NCBI RefSeq assembly: GCF_902706035.1 | Contig: NZ_CACSJA010000004.1 | Coordinates: 62,001 to 126,000 of the forward strand | Source of the DNA: Pantoea sp. 18069 | GTDB taxonomy: Bacteria > Pseudomonadota > Gammaproteobacteria > Burkholderiales > Burkholderiaceae_C | Length of the DNA: 64,000 nucleotides | Direction of reading: 5' to 3' | Shown: positions 9,609 through 17,550 of the stretch, piece after piece | Position numbering within the stretch: the stretch's first letter is position 1 | How the letters are laid out: every line of letters starts with the position of its first letter | Program-made: the position numbers and the translations under genes | The notes under the pieces: generated by a model | Database searches by the model: none | What the model saw: the letters and a program-made list of their open reading frames with translations, nothing else | What the model was told of the DNA's origin: nothing

Positions 9609-10418
9609 ATGCCCGCAAAAAACCTCTTCAAGGCCGCACTGGCCGCTCAGCAGCCCCAGGTCGGCCTCTGGCTTTCCATGGCGGATCCCTACATGGCCGA
9701 AGTCAGCGCCAGCACAGGCTTCGACTGGCTGCTGATCGATGGCGAACACGCGCCCAACGACCTGAAGTCGACGCTGGGCGCGCTGCAGGCCGTCGCGCCG
9801 CACCGGGCCCACCCAGTGGTGCGCGCGGTGCAGGGCGATACGGCGCTGATCAAGCAACTGCTGGACATAGGCGCGACGACGCTGCTCGTGCCCATGGTCG
9901 ATACCGCCGAGCAGGCGCGCGCCCTGGTCTCGGCCACGCGCTATCCGCCGCTGGGCATTCGCGGAGTCGGCAGTGCCGTGGGCCGTGCCTCGCAGTGGAG
10001 CGCGCGTGCCGACTATCTCGACGTCGCCGATGACGAAGTCTGCCTGCTGGTGCAGGCCGAGACCGTGGCGGCGCTGGACAATCTCGAAGAAATCTGCGCG
10101 GTCGATGGCGTGCATGGCGTGTTCATAGGCCCGGCCGATCTTGCCGCGTCCATGGGCTTTCGCGGCCGGCCTGGCCACCCCGAAGTGCAGGCCGCGATAG
10201 AAAACGCGATGCGCACCATCATTGCTTGCGGCAAGGCCGCCGGTACACTCACTTCCGACCCGGCGCTGGCCCGCCGCTATCTCGATCTCGGCTGCACGTT
10301 TGTTGCGGTCGGTGTCGACGTGCTGCTCTACGCCAAGGCGGCGCGCAGCCTCGCGGGCGATTTCCTGGGCAGCCCGGCCGAAACACCGGCGGCAGCCGAC
10401 ACACGCGGAGCGTATTGA
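9609..10418 (+). CDS. HpcH/HpaI-family class II aldolase (2-keto-3-deoxy acid aldolase)
   Basis: Metal-dependent pyruvate aldolase of the HpaI/GarL/RhmA family, 269 aa, cleaving a 2-keto-3-deoxy acid to pyruvate and an aldehyde. The start [11 protein letters not shown] is followed by [12 protein letters not shown] (metal and substrate region), RAVQGD with the catalytic Arg, and [13 protein letters not shown]. The long open frame continues upstream out of context, but the ATG at 9609 gives the family length. It fits as the step after the UxaA-type dehydratase: dehydratase gives a keto-deoxy acid, aldolase gives pyruvate plus an aldehyde, and the aldehyde dehydrogenase and GlcD-like oxidase would continue. 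That ordering is inference. Confidence 0.88.
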   Translation: MPAKNLFKAALAAQQPQVGLWLSMADPYMAEVSASTGFDWLLIDGEHAPNDLKSTLGALQAVAPHRAHPVVRAVQGDTALIKQLLDIGATTLLVPMVDTAEQARALVSATRYPPLGIRGVGSAVGRASQWSARADYLDVADDEVCLLVQAETVAALDNLEEICAVDGVHGVFIGPADLAASMGFRGRPGHPEVQAAIENAMRTIIACGKAAGTLTSDPALARRYLDLGCTFVAVGVDVLLYAKAARSLAGDFLGSPAETPAAADTRGAY

Positions 10419-10420
10419 AA

Positions 10421-11875
10421 ATGTCCCCCATTAGCCCAACTCCCTACGCACTGGTGCTCGAAGGCCTGCGCGCCATCGTCGGCGAGAAAGCCTGCATTGA
10501 AGTCGCCAGCGACATGCAGCCGTTCACCACCGACTACCGCAAGCTCTACCACGGCAAGGCGCTGGCCGTGGTGCTGCCTGCCAACACGCAGCAGGTCAGC
10601 GAAGTGCTGGCGCTGTGCTTCCAGCACAACGTGCCGGTGGTGCCGCAAGGCGGCAATACCTCGCTGATGGGCGGGGCCGTGCCCGACGCCGCGGGCGATG
10701 CCGTGGTGCTCAACCTGCGGCGCATGAACCAGGTGCAGGAAATCGACACCGTCAACGACACCATGACGCTGCAGGCCGGCGTGACGCTGCAGGCCGCGCG
10801 TGCCGCGGCCGAGGACGCCGGGCGCCTGTTTCCGCTGCGCATAGGCTCCGAAGGCTCGTGCCAGATCGGCGGCAATCTCTCGACGAATGCCGGCGGCACG
10901 GCCGTGCTGCGCTACGGCAACATGCGCGACCTGACGCTGGGCATAGAAGCCGTGCTGCCCGATGGCCGCATCTACTCGTCGCTGCGTGGCCTGCGCAAGG
11001 ACAACACCGGCTACGACCTCAAGCAGCTGTTCATAGGCTCCGAAGGCACGCTGGGCATCATCACCGCCGCCGTGCTCAAGCTGATGCCGCTGCCCAGCGC
11101 CAGCGCCGTGGCCTGGATTGCCGTGAAGGACCCGCATGCGGCCGTGGAACTGCTGACCGAAGCCAAGCGCGCGGCCGGCCAGGCCGTGACGGCCTTCGAG
11201 CTGATCTCGGGTCCGGCGCTGGCGCTGGTGCTCGAATCCATGCCGCAATTCAATGCGCCGCTGCCCGGCGCGCACGACTGGATGGTGCTGATCGAGCTGA
11301 CCTCGGGCGGCGACTCGCAAGGCCTGGACGCGATGCTGATGTCCATTCTCGAGCAGGGCATGGAGCGCGGCCTGGTGACCGACGCGGCCATTGCCGCGAG
11401 CATTGCCGACGCGCGCGCGTTCTGGCAACTGCGCGAAGAGATCTCGGATGCCCAGACGCGCGAAGGCGGCAGCATCAAGTGCGACATCTCCATTCCGCTG
11501 TCGAAGATCGCCGACTTCATCGCCGACGCATCGGCCCAGGTGCTGGCGCTCGCGCCCGATGCACGCATGGTGATCTACGGCCACATGGGCGACGGCAACG
11601 TGCACTTCAACCCCTTGCGACCCAAGGGCGCGCCCGCGGCGGCGTTCCTCGCCGAAAACTACGCACGCGTCTCGCATGCGGTCGACGGCCTCGCGACGCG
11701 GCAAAACGGTTCGATCTCGGCCGAGCACGGCATTGGCGTGGCCAAGCGCGACGACCTGGTTCAGTGCAAGTCGCCGGTGGAGCTGGAACTGATGTGGCAG
11801 ATCAAGCGCGCGCTCGATCCGCGCAATCTGCTCAATCCGGGGAAGGTGTTGCCGGCGTCGGAGGGCGGGGCGTAA
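10421..11875 (+). CDS. FAD-binding oxidoreductase, D-2-hydroxyglutarate/D-lactate dehydrogenase type
   Basis: 484-aa FAD_binding_4/FAD-oxidase_C protein. The FAD domain shows VVPQGGNTSLMGGAVPD and IGSEGSCQIGGNLSTNAGG, and the C-terminal domain shows YGHMGDGNVHFN and SAEHGIGVAKRDDL. Start ATG is 2 bp after the aldolase stop, so translation is probably coupled. It likely oxidises a D-2-hydroxy acid, feeding electrons to an ETF or quinone. It differs clearly from the GlcD-like protein at 727-2226, so the two are paralogues and not a recent duplication. It may oxidise glycolate, glycerate or tartronate produced in this pathway. Confidence 0.88.
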   Translation: MSPISPTPYALVLEGLRAIVGEKACIEVASDMQPFTTDYRKLYHGKALAVVLPANTQQVSEVLALCFQHNVPVVPQGGNTSLMGGAVPDAAGDAVVLNLRRMNQVQEIDTVNDTMTLQAGVTLQAARAAAEDAGRLFPLRIGSEGSCQIGGNLSTNAGGTAVLRYGNMRDLTLGIEAVLPDGRIYSSLRGLRKDNTGYDLKQLFIGSEGTLGIITAAVLKLMPLPSASAVAWIAVKDPHAAVELLTEAKRAAGQAVTAFELISGPALALVLESMPQFNAPLPGAHDWMVLIELTSGGDSQGLDAMLMSILEQGMERGLVTDAAIAASIADARAFWQLREEISDAQTREGGSIKCDISIPLSKIADFIADASAQVLALAPDARMVIYGHMGDGNVHFNPLRPKGAPAAAFLAENYARVSHAVDGLATRQNGSISAEHGIGVAKRDDLVQCKSPVELELMWQIKRALDPRNLLNPGKVLPASEGGA

Positions 11876-11943
11876 CGCGGCACAGATGGCTTGCGGAAGT
11901 CTGCTGAGGGCGTGCGGTTTGATTTGGCGTGACGCTTACTCTC

Positions 11944-12147
11944 CCGTTCGTCCTGAGCTTGTCGAAGGATGAACGCACGGCGTCCAGTCTTGGCGCAATC
12001 TGTTTTGCGGCGCAGTCACGGGCTTGCCGCAACGCCCTGAAACGCCCTTCGACGGGCCCGCCCAGGGAGGCTCAGGGCGAACGGTATTTATGTGCGTGAA
12101 GCTGTTCCCGTCAGCTCAGGGCGAACGGTGTTTATTTGCGTGAAGCT
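11944..12147. repeat. Intergenic repeat block (CTTCGACAAGCTCAGG..CGAACGG family) with a 34-bp direct repeat
   Basis: Non-coding 272-bp gap between two convergent genes. At 11944-11968 is a copy of a repeat whose complement reads CCTTCGACAAGCTCAGGACG followed by AACGG. A degenerate copy in the opposite orientation occupies about 12043-12084. A 34-bp unit starting GCTCAGGGCGAACGGT and ending TGCGTGAAGCT occurs at 12070-12103 and again at 12114-12147, differing at two positions. The second copy abuts the LysR stop codon. Related tandem copies occur at 52934-53017. Such palindromic repeats are common between genes in proteobacteria; the opposed copies could form a transcript hairpin. Confidence 0.8.
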
Positions 12148-13080
12148 TCAGGAAACCGCCTGGCTCAACCATTGCGCAAAAGCCGCACATTCCCATCTAT
12201 CCATGGTCCCCGTATGCCAGCACAGGTAATGCGCATGCGGGCTGGCCACGTCAAGCGGGAACAGCCGCACCAGCGTGCCGTTGTCCAGCCAGGGCGCGCC
12301 CAGCTTGAGGCGCACGGGGGCAATGCCCATGCCTGCGGCCGCGGCGTCGCACAGCAGGCCGATGTCGTGGAACTGCGAGCCTTCCACGGGTTCGGGCCAG
12401 GCCAGGCCCGCGGCGTCGAACCAGCCGCGCCAGGGCTCGAGCGGGCTGCGCAGCAGCGGCAGGCCTTCGAGGTCGGCGGGCTGCTCGAACGGGCCGTGGG
12501 CGCGCACGAACGCGGGCGAGGCCAGCGGCGTCATCACGTCGCGCGCGATTTCCACATGTTCCATGTCGGCGTAATGGCCCGGGCCGAAGCGCACGATCAG
12601 GTCGGCGTTTTCAGCGACCACGTCGAGCAGCGGAATGCTCACATGCAGTTCCAGGTCGATTTCGGGATAGGCGTCGGTGAACTGGCTCAGCCGTGGAATC
12701 AGCATGCAGCGCGCAAACGTCGGCGTGACCGCGAGCTTGAGGCGCCGGCGCCCCGGCACGGCCGAGCTGCCGGGAAAGCGCTGCAGCGCGCCCAGCCCCT
12801 CACGCACATGCGACAGATAGGCGCTGCCTTCGCTGGTCAGCGAAAAATCGGCGCGCCCGAACAGCCGGCTGCCGAGCATCTGCTCGAGCTGGCGCACGCG
12901 GTGGCTCACGGCGCTGGGCGTCACGCACAGCTCCTCGGCGGTCTGCGTCACGCTGCGCAGCCGGGCGAGCGCCTCGAACGTCAGCAGGCACTGGATGGGC
13001 GGAATGCGCCGCGCGGCAGTGGCCGCCACCGCTTTCGGCGCAGCCGGGCTGGCGGGAGGCGTGGGGGCTGCGGGCGGCAT
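12148..13080 (-). CDS. LysR-family transcriptional regulator (GcvA-like)
   Basis: 310-aa LysR regulator with an unusual Ala/Pro-rich N-terminal leader (residues 1-25) before the HTH. The HTH (FEALARLRSVTQTAEELCVTPSAVSHRV, about residues 34-61) is of the GcvA/AmpR branch, in which the conserved helix reads PSAVSHRVRQLE. Its start lies 9 bp downstream of the purU stop on the same strand, so the two may be cotranscribed. Targets unknown. Confidence 0.87.
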   Translation of the reverse strand: MPPAAPTPPASPAAPKAVAATAARRIPPIQCLLTFEALARLRSVTQTAEELCVTPSAVSHRVRQLEQMLGSRLFGRADFSLTSEGSAYLSHVREGLGALQRFPGSSAVPGRRRLKLAVTPTFARCMLIPRLSQFTDAYPEIDLELHVSIPLLDVVAENADLIVRFGPGHYADMEHVEIARDVMTPLASPAFVRAHGPFEQPADLEGLPLLRSPLEPWRGWFDAAGLAWPEPVEGSQFHDIGLLCDAAAAGMGIAPVRLKLGAPWLDNGTLVRLFPLDVASPHAHYLCWHTGTMDRWECAAFAQWLSQAVS

Positions 13081-13089
13081 GGGGCGAGA

Positions 13090-13938
13090 TCAGCGGAAGA
13101 CGACGGTCTTGTGGCCGTTGAGGATCACGCGGCGTTCGCTGTGCCACTTGACGGCGCGTGCCAGCACCTGGCTTTCGGTGTCGCGGCCGCGGGCCGTGAG
13201 GTCTTCGACGGTGTCGGTGTGGTCGGCGCGGGCCACGTCCTGCTCGATGATCGGGCCTTCGTCGAGGTCGGCCGTGACGTAGTGGGCCGTGGCGCCGATC
13301 AGCTTCACGCCGCGGTCATGCGCCTGGTAGTAGGGCTTGGCGCCCTTGAAGCTGGGCAGGAAGCTGTGGTGGATGTTGATGGCCCGGCCCGCGAGCTTGG
13401 TGCACAGATCGTTCGAAAGCACCTGCATGTAGCGCGCCAACACCACGAGTTCGGCGCCTTCTGCCTCGATAATCTCGAACTGCCGCGCTTCGGCCTGGGC
13501 CTTGGTGGCCGCCGTGACGGGAATATGGTGGAAAGGCACGTTGTAGCTGGCCGCGAGCTGGTAGAAGTCGCGGTGGTTGCTGATGATGGCCCGGATGTCG
13601 ATCGGCAGCAGGCCGGACTTCCAGCGGAACAGCAGATCGTTGAGGCAATGGCCTTCCTTGCTGACGAGCAGCACGGTCTTCATGTTCTCGGACTGGGAAT
13701 GCAGGCTCCAGCGCATCTCGAAGCGCGCCGCGAGTTCGGCCAGCGCCGTCTTGAGCGTCGCCGCGTCGGTGTCGGTGCAGACGAACTGCACGCGCATGAA
13801 GAACAGGCCGGTGGCGCTGTCGTTGAACTGTGCGGCTTCTTCGATGTTGCCGCCCTGTTCGAGCAGGAAGCCGGAAACAGCGTGCACCAGCCCGCGACGG
13901 TCGGGGCAGGATAGGGTAAGAATATAGGCTTGGGTCAT
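13090..13938 (-). CDS. purU: Formyltetrahydrofolate deformylase
   Basis: Hydrolyses 10-formyl-tetrahydrofolate to formate and tetrahydrofolate, balancing one-carbon pools and supplying formate for purine synthesis. The 282-aa protein starts MTQAYILTLSCPDRRGLV (N-terminal ACT domain, residues 1-80). The formyltransferase-like catalytic domain contains INIHHSFLPSFKGAKPY with the catalytic Asn-His, plus a later conserved Asp in DEGPIIEQD. The open frame runs on upstream far beyond this start, but that part is a shadow of the diguanylate-cyclase gene on the other strand. ATG at 13938 gives the exact family length. Confidence 0.95.
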   Translation of the reverse strand: MTQAYILTLSCPDRRGLVHAVSGFLLEQGGNIEEAAQFNDSATGLFFMRVQFVCTDTDAATLKTALAELAARFEMRWSLHSQSENMKTVLLVSKEGHCLNDLLFRWKSGLLPIDIRAIISNHRDFYQLAASYNVPFHHIPVTAATKAQAEARQFEIIEAEGAELVVLARYMQVLSNDLCTKLAGRAINIHHSFLPSFKGAKPYYQAHDRGVKLIGATAHYVTADLDEGPIIEQDVARADHTDTVEDLTARGRDTESQVLARAVKWHSERRVILNGHKTVVFR

Positions 13939-13989
13939 AGCCTTGCGATTGTCGCAGCAAGGGCCGTTGATTGTGGATTGAGGAAATAC

Positions 13990-15978
13990 ATGCAAAAAGA
14001 GGGCGCAGCCCAGCCGGTCTGGCCATACTGGATTCTGGCGCTGTACACGCTGACCGCGCTGCTGTGGCTCGCGGGCAGTGAGCGATTGCTGACGCAATGG
14101 ACCCAGGATGCGTCGCAGGTCGCACGCTGGAAGGACTGGCAGGGCTATGTCTCCATCTTCCTGAATGCGCTGATGGCCGGCTGGCTGCTGCAGCGTCTGC
14201 TGCGCGCCGAGGCGGTGCGCCGCGCCGCGCTCGAGCGCAGCGCCAGGCTGCAGCGCGAGCAGGAAGAGCGCCAGCGCCTCGCGGCGACGGTGGTCGACAA
14301 CACCATCGAAGGCGTGGTCGTGACCGATGCGAACAGCACCATCTTGTCGGTCAACGCGGCCTTCACGCGCCTGCTGGGCTTTACCGAAGAGGAAATGCTG
14401 GGCCAGACACCGCGCATGTTCAAGTCGGGCCTGCACGGCCAGGCGTTCTACGAAGCCATGTGGGACAGCATGCGCCGCACCGGCCACTGGCAGGGCGAGA
14501 TCTGGAACCGGCGCAAGAATGGCGAAGTGTTTCCCGAGCGCATGTCGCTGAGCGCGGTGCATGACGACCATGGCCGCGTCACGCATTACGTCTGCATGTT
14601 CACCGACATTTCCGCGGAAAAGGCCCAGCAAAAGCGCCTCGAGTACCTCTCGCGCAAGGACCCGCTGACCGGGCTGGACAACCGCGCGTGGTTCGGCAGC
14701 CGGCTTGAAAAGGCCTTGGAGACGGCCGGGACCAAGGCCGGCCAGCTCGCGGTCATGCTGATCAACATCAGCCGCCTGCGCGATTTCAACGACAGCTACG
14801 GCCACGCCGTCGGCGACCAGGTGCTGTGCCATGTCGCGGCGCGCGTGCAGGCGGTGCTGCGGCCCGGGGACCTGATAGGGCGCATGGCCGGCGACGAGAT
14901 TGCCGTTGCCGCGCTCGACCTGAGCAGCGAAATCGACGCCGCGCAGCTCGCCCAGCGGCTGATCGCGGCGGCCGCGCAACCCTGGCATACGCCCGACGGC
15001 ATGGAAGTGATCACCGGCGTGAGCATAGGCATGTGCCTTTATCCACAGCATGCGGGCACGGCCGAAGGCCTGCTGCAGGGCGCGCATTCGGCGGTGCATG
15101 TCGCCAAGCAGCACAGCGGCGCCGATGCCTGGTGCTTTTTCCAGGAAGACATGACCCAGGCCGCGCGCGAGCGCCTGGAGCTCGAGGCACGGCTGCGCCA
15201 GGCGCTTGCCGACGGCCACCTGCGGCTGTACTACCAGCCGCAGATCGATATCGCGACCGGCCGCCTCACGGGCGCCGAGGCGCTGCTGCGCTGGCTCGAT
15301 CCGGTCGAAGGCCTGATTTCCCCGGCGCGCTTCATTCCCGTGGCCGAAAGCTCGGGCGTGATCGGCCCCGTGGGCGAGTGGGTGATACGCGAAGCCTGTG
15401 CCCAGGGCCAGCGCTGGCGCGCGCTGGAGCTGCCCGATATCACGCTGGCGGTGAATGTGTCGCCGCACCAGTTCATGCTCACCGACATCGTTGGTAGCAC
15501 GCAGGCGGCGCTGGCCGATGCGGGCTTTCCGGCCGCGCAGCTCGAGCTCGAGATCACCGAAAGCGCGCTGGCCCAGCAGCCCGAAGAGGCCTTGCAGGTG
15601 TTGCGCCGGCTGCGCCAGCTGGGCCTGCGGCTGGCGATCGATGATTTCGGCACCGGCTATTCCTCGCTGGCCCACCTCAAGCGTTTTCCCATCGATGTGC
15701 TCAAGATCGACCAGGGCTTCATACGCGACATCCCGCAAAGCGCCGACGACATGGCGATCAGCGCGGCCGTGATCGCCATGGGCCACAGCATGGGCCTGGC
15801 GGTGCTGGCCGAAGGCGTGGAAACCGCCGAGCAGCTCGATTTCCTGCGCGCGCGCGGCTGTGACCAGTTCCAGGGCTATCTGTGCAGCCGGCCGTTGCCC
15901 GCCGACGCGTTCGAGGCGCTGCTGCGCCGCAGCAGCCAAGGACCGCTGGTGGCCATGCCGCCTGCGGGCCGGGCATGA
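13990..15978 (+). CDS. Membrane-anchored PAS-GGDEF-EAL signalling protein, GGDEF site degenerate
   Basis: Cyclic-di-GMP signalling protein of 662 aa. An N-terminal hydrophobic region (residues about 10-75, two likely helices) anchors it. A PAS domain follows (about 95-205, VVDNTIEGVVVTDANSTILS) and then a GGDEF domain (DPLTGLDNRAWF onward). The active-site loop reads AGDEI at residues 300-304 in place of GGDEF. The EAL domain starts with E430-A-L in GAEALLRWLDP and keeps NVSPHQF, LELEITES, AIDDFGTGYSSL and AEGVET. This pattern predicts an active phosphodiesterase with a weak, inactive or GTP-sensing cyclase domain. The stop overlaps the next start by ATGA. Confidence 0.92.
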   Translation: MQKEGAAQPVWPYWILALYTLTALLWLAGSERLLTQWTQDASQVARWKDWQGYVSIFLNALMAGWLLQRLLRAEAVRRAALERSARLQREQEERQRLAATVVDNTIEGVVVTDANSTILSVNAAFTRLLGFTEEEMLGQTPRMFKSGLHGQAFYEAMWDSMRRTGHWQGEIWNRRKNGEVFPERMSLSAVHDDHGRVTHYVCMFTDISAEKAQQKRLEYLSRKDPLTGLDNRAWFGSRLEKALETAGTKAGQLAVMLINISRLRDFNDSYGHAVGDQVLCHVAARVQAVLRPGDLIGRMAGDEIAVAALDLSSEIDAAQLAQRLIAAAAQPWHTPDGMEVITGVSIGMCLYPQHAGTAEGLLQGAHSAVHVAKQHSGADAWCFFQEDMTQAARERLELEARLRQALADGHLRLYYQPQIDIATGRLTGAEALLRWLDPVEGLISPARFIPVAESSGVIGPVGEWVIREACAQGQRWRALELPDITLAVNVSPHQFMLTDIVGSTQAALADAGFPAAQLELEITESALAQQPEEALQVLRRLRQLGLRLAIDDFGTGYSSLAHLKRFPIDVLKIDQGFIRDIPQSADDMAISAAVIAMGHSMGLAVLAEGVETAEQLDFLRARGCDQFQGYLCSRPLPADAFEALLRRSSQGPLVAMPPAGRA

Positions 15979-17066
15979 GCGGCGGCCCGGCCGCGGTGCG
16001 CATGAATTTTGCCTTGCGCGTGCTGCTGACCGGAGCCGGTGCCTGGGCCGCGGCCCAATTGTGTCTCTGGTGGCATACGCCCTTGCCGTGGATGCTGGGG
16101 CCCCTGATTGCGACCTCGCTGGCGTCAATGGGCGGCGCGCCGACCGCGAGCTGGGGCGTGGCGCGCAACGCCGCGCAGTGGACCATAGGCGCGGCGCTCG
16201 GGCTTTATTTCACGCCCGCCGTGACCGCGCTCGTGGCCAGCATGTGGTGGGTCATCCTGCTGGGCATTGTCTGGGCGCTGTGGCTGGGCTGGCTGTTCAG
16301 CGTCTGGCTCTACCGCGTGCACGCGCCGCGCATGCCCGAGGTGCCCGCGCAGCAGTTGCGCGCGACCTGCTATTTCGCGGGTGCGATCGGCGCGGCGTCG
16401 GAGATGACGCTGCTGTCCGAGCGCGAGAACGCGCGCACCGAACTGGTCGCCTCCAGCCACAGCCTGCGGCTGGTGATCGTCACGGTGCTGATTCCGTTTG
16501 CGCTGCAGTGGACCGGTCTGCACGGCTCGGGTGAATGGGGGGCGGTGCGCGTGGTGCATGCGCCGGGCCTGGCGCTGCTGGTGCTGTGCACGGGCCTGGG
16601 CGCCTGGCTGATGCTGCGCCTCAAGCGCGCCAATCCCTGGTTTCTGGGCGCACTGCTCGCGTCCATGGGCTTGGCGATGTCGGGACTCGACCTGTCGGCC
16701 GTGCCCCAGTGGATGATGAATGCGGCCCAGATGCTGATCGGCGTGAGCCTGGGCGTGCGCTTCAGACGCGACTTCCTGCGCACCGCGCCGCTGTGGCTGG
16801 GAACGGTGGCGCTGGGCAGCCTGGGGCTGATGGCGCTGTGCGCGGTCTTCGCGGCCGCCGTGGCCTGGGCCACGGGGCTGCCCTGGGTGACCATGGTGCT
16901 GGCCACGGCGCCCGGCGGCATCGCCGAAATGGCGATCACCGCCAAGGTGCTGCAACTGGGCGTTCCCGTCGTGACGGCGCTGCAGGTCTGCCGGCTGATG
17001 GCCGTGCTGCTGGTGGTCGAGCCGCTGTACCGGCGGCTTTACAAGTCGGCGGGACAGGCGGCGTAA
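15975..17066 (+). CDS. AbrB-family putative membrane transporter/regulator
   Basis: 363-aa polytopic inner-membrane protein of the AbrB (COG3180, once called putative ammonia monooxygenase) family. About ten hydrophobic segments form two similar halves, each with the repeat-type motif seen in WMLGPLIATSLASMGG and WFLGALLASMGLAMSG. The start ATG overlaps the stop of the PAS-GGDEF-EAL gene (ATGA), suggesting translational coupling. Molecular function of the family is not established; members have been linked to regulation of aidB in E. coli. An in-frame upstream start would lie inside the EAL gene and is unlikely. Confidence 0.82.
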   Translation: MSGGPAAVRMNFALRVLLTGAGAWAAAQLCLWWHTPLPWMLGPLIATSLASMGGAPTASWGVARNAAQWTIGAALGLYFTPAVTALVASMWWVILLGIVWALWLGWLFSVWLYRVHAPRMPEVPAQQLRATCYFAGAIGAASEMTLLSERENARTELVASSHSLRLVIVTVLIPFALQWTGLHGSGEWGAVRVVHAPGLALLVLCTGLGAWLMLRLKRANPWFLGALLASMGLAMSGLDLSAVPQWMMNAAQMLIGVSLGVRFRRDFLRTAPLWLGTVALGSLGLMALCAVFAAAVAWATGLPWVTMVLATAPGGIAEMAITAKVLQLGVPVVTALQVCRLMAVLLVVEPLYRRLYKSAGQAA

Positions 17067-17090
17067 AGCCGCCTATCCTGAGCCGTATGC

Positions 17091-17396
17091 TCAGTGCACC
17101 AATACCGGGTTCTGCGCCAGCCCGGCATAGCTGTCCAGCGTGCTTTCCACTTCTTCCTGGGTGGGCGTCTGCTGTTGCCAGCCGAGAATGATCTTCTGGA
17201 ACATTTCGGCCCAGGAACCGTCGAGGTAGACCTCTTTGCCCGAACGCTTGTCGACGATTTCGAAACCGTGGCGTGGCATCTGCATCTGTGCGTGGTGAAG
17301 CTCTTGCGCGGGGGCGGATTCGCCCTCGGCCATGGCCGGCAGGTCGGGCCGGATATGGAGCACCGCAAAAGTGTCAGAGTCGTATAGCGTTTGCAT
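17091..17396 (-). CDS. DUF3567 family small protein
   Basis: 101-aa soluble protein, function unknown, of a family almost confined to Burkholderiales. The start MQTLYDSDTFAVLHIRPD has a GGGGGG-type ribosome site 6 bp upstream. The conserved centre is RHGFEIVDKRSGKEVYLDG and the C-terminus ends NPVLVH, both typical of the family. An upstream in-frame ATG at 17438 is less likely. It converges with the AbrB gene. Confidence 0.85.
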   Translation of the reverse strand: MQTLYDSDTFAVLHIRPDLPAMAEGESAPAQELHHAQMQMPRHGFEIVDKRSGKEVYLDGSWAEMFQKIILGWQQQTPTQEEVESTLDSYAGLAQNPVLVH

Positions 17397-17550
17397 GGTG
17401 ATCCCCCCCTGTTGCAAAGTCTTGCCGTTGACAGTCATATGGCTGCCAGGCAGCAGACTTCAAGAGCCGCCGGCGGGGTCGCCGGCAAAAGGCCCTTGGC
17501 ACCAGTATTCCACGGATTCGATCTCCGTGCGGCGCGCGGCGTTTCGCCCG

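Noticed and set aside
13939-16128. Upstream extension of the purU frame to 1012 codons
   Set aside because: The part before MTQAYILTL is antisense to the PAS-GGDEF-EAL gene and has no recognisable domain; purU has its normal length without it.
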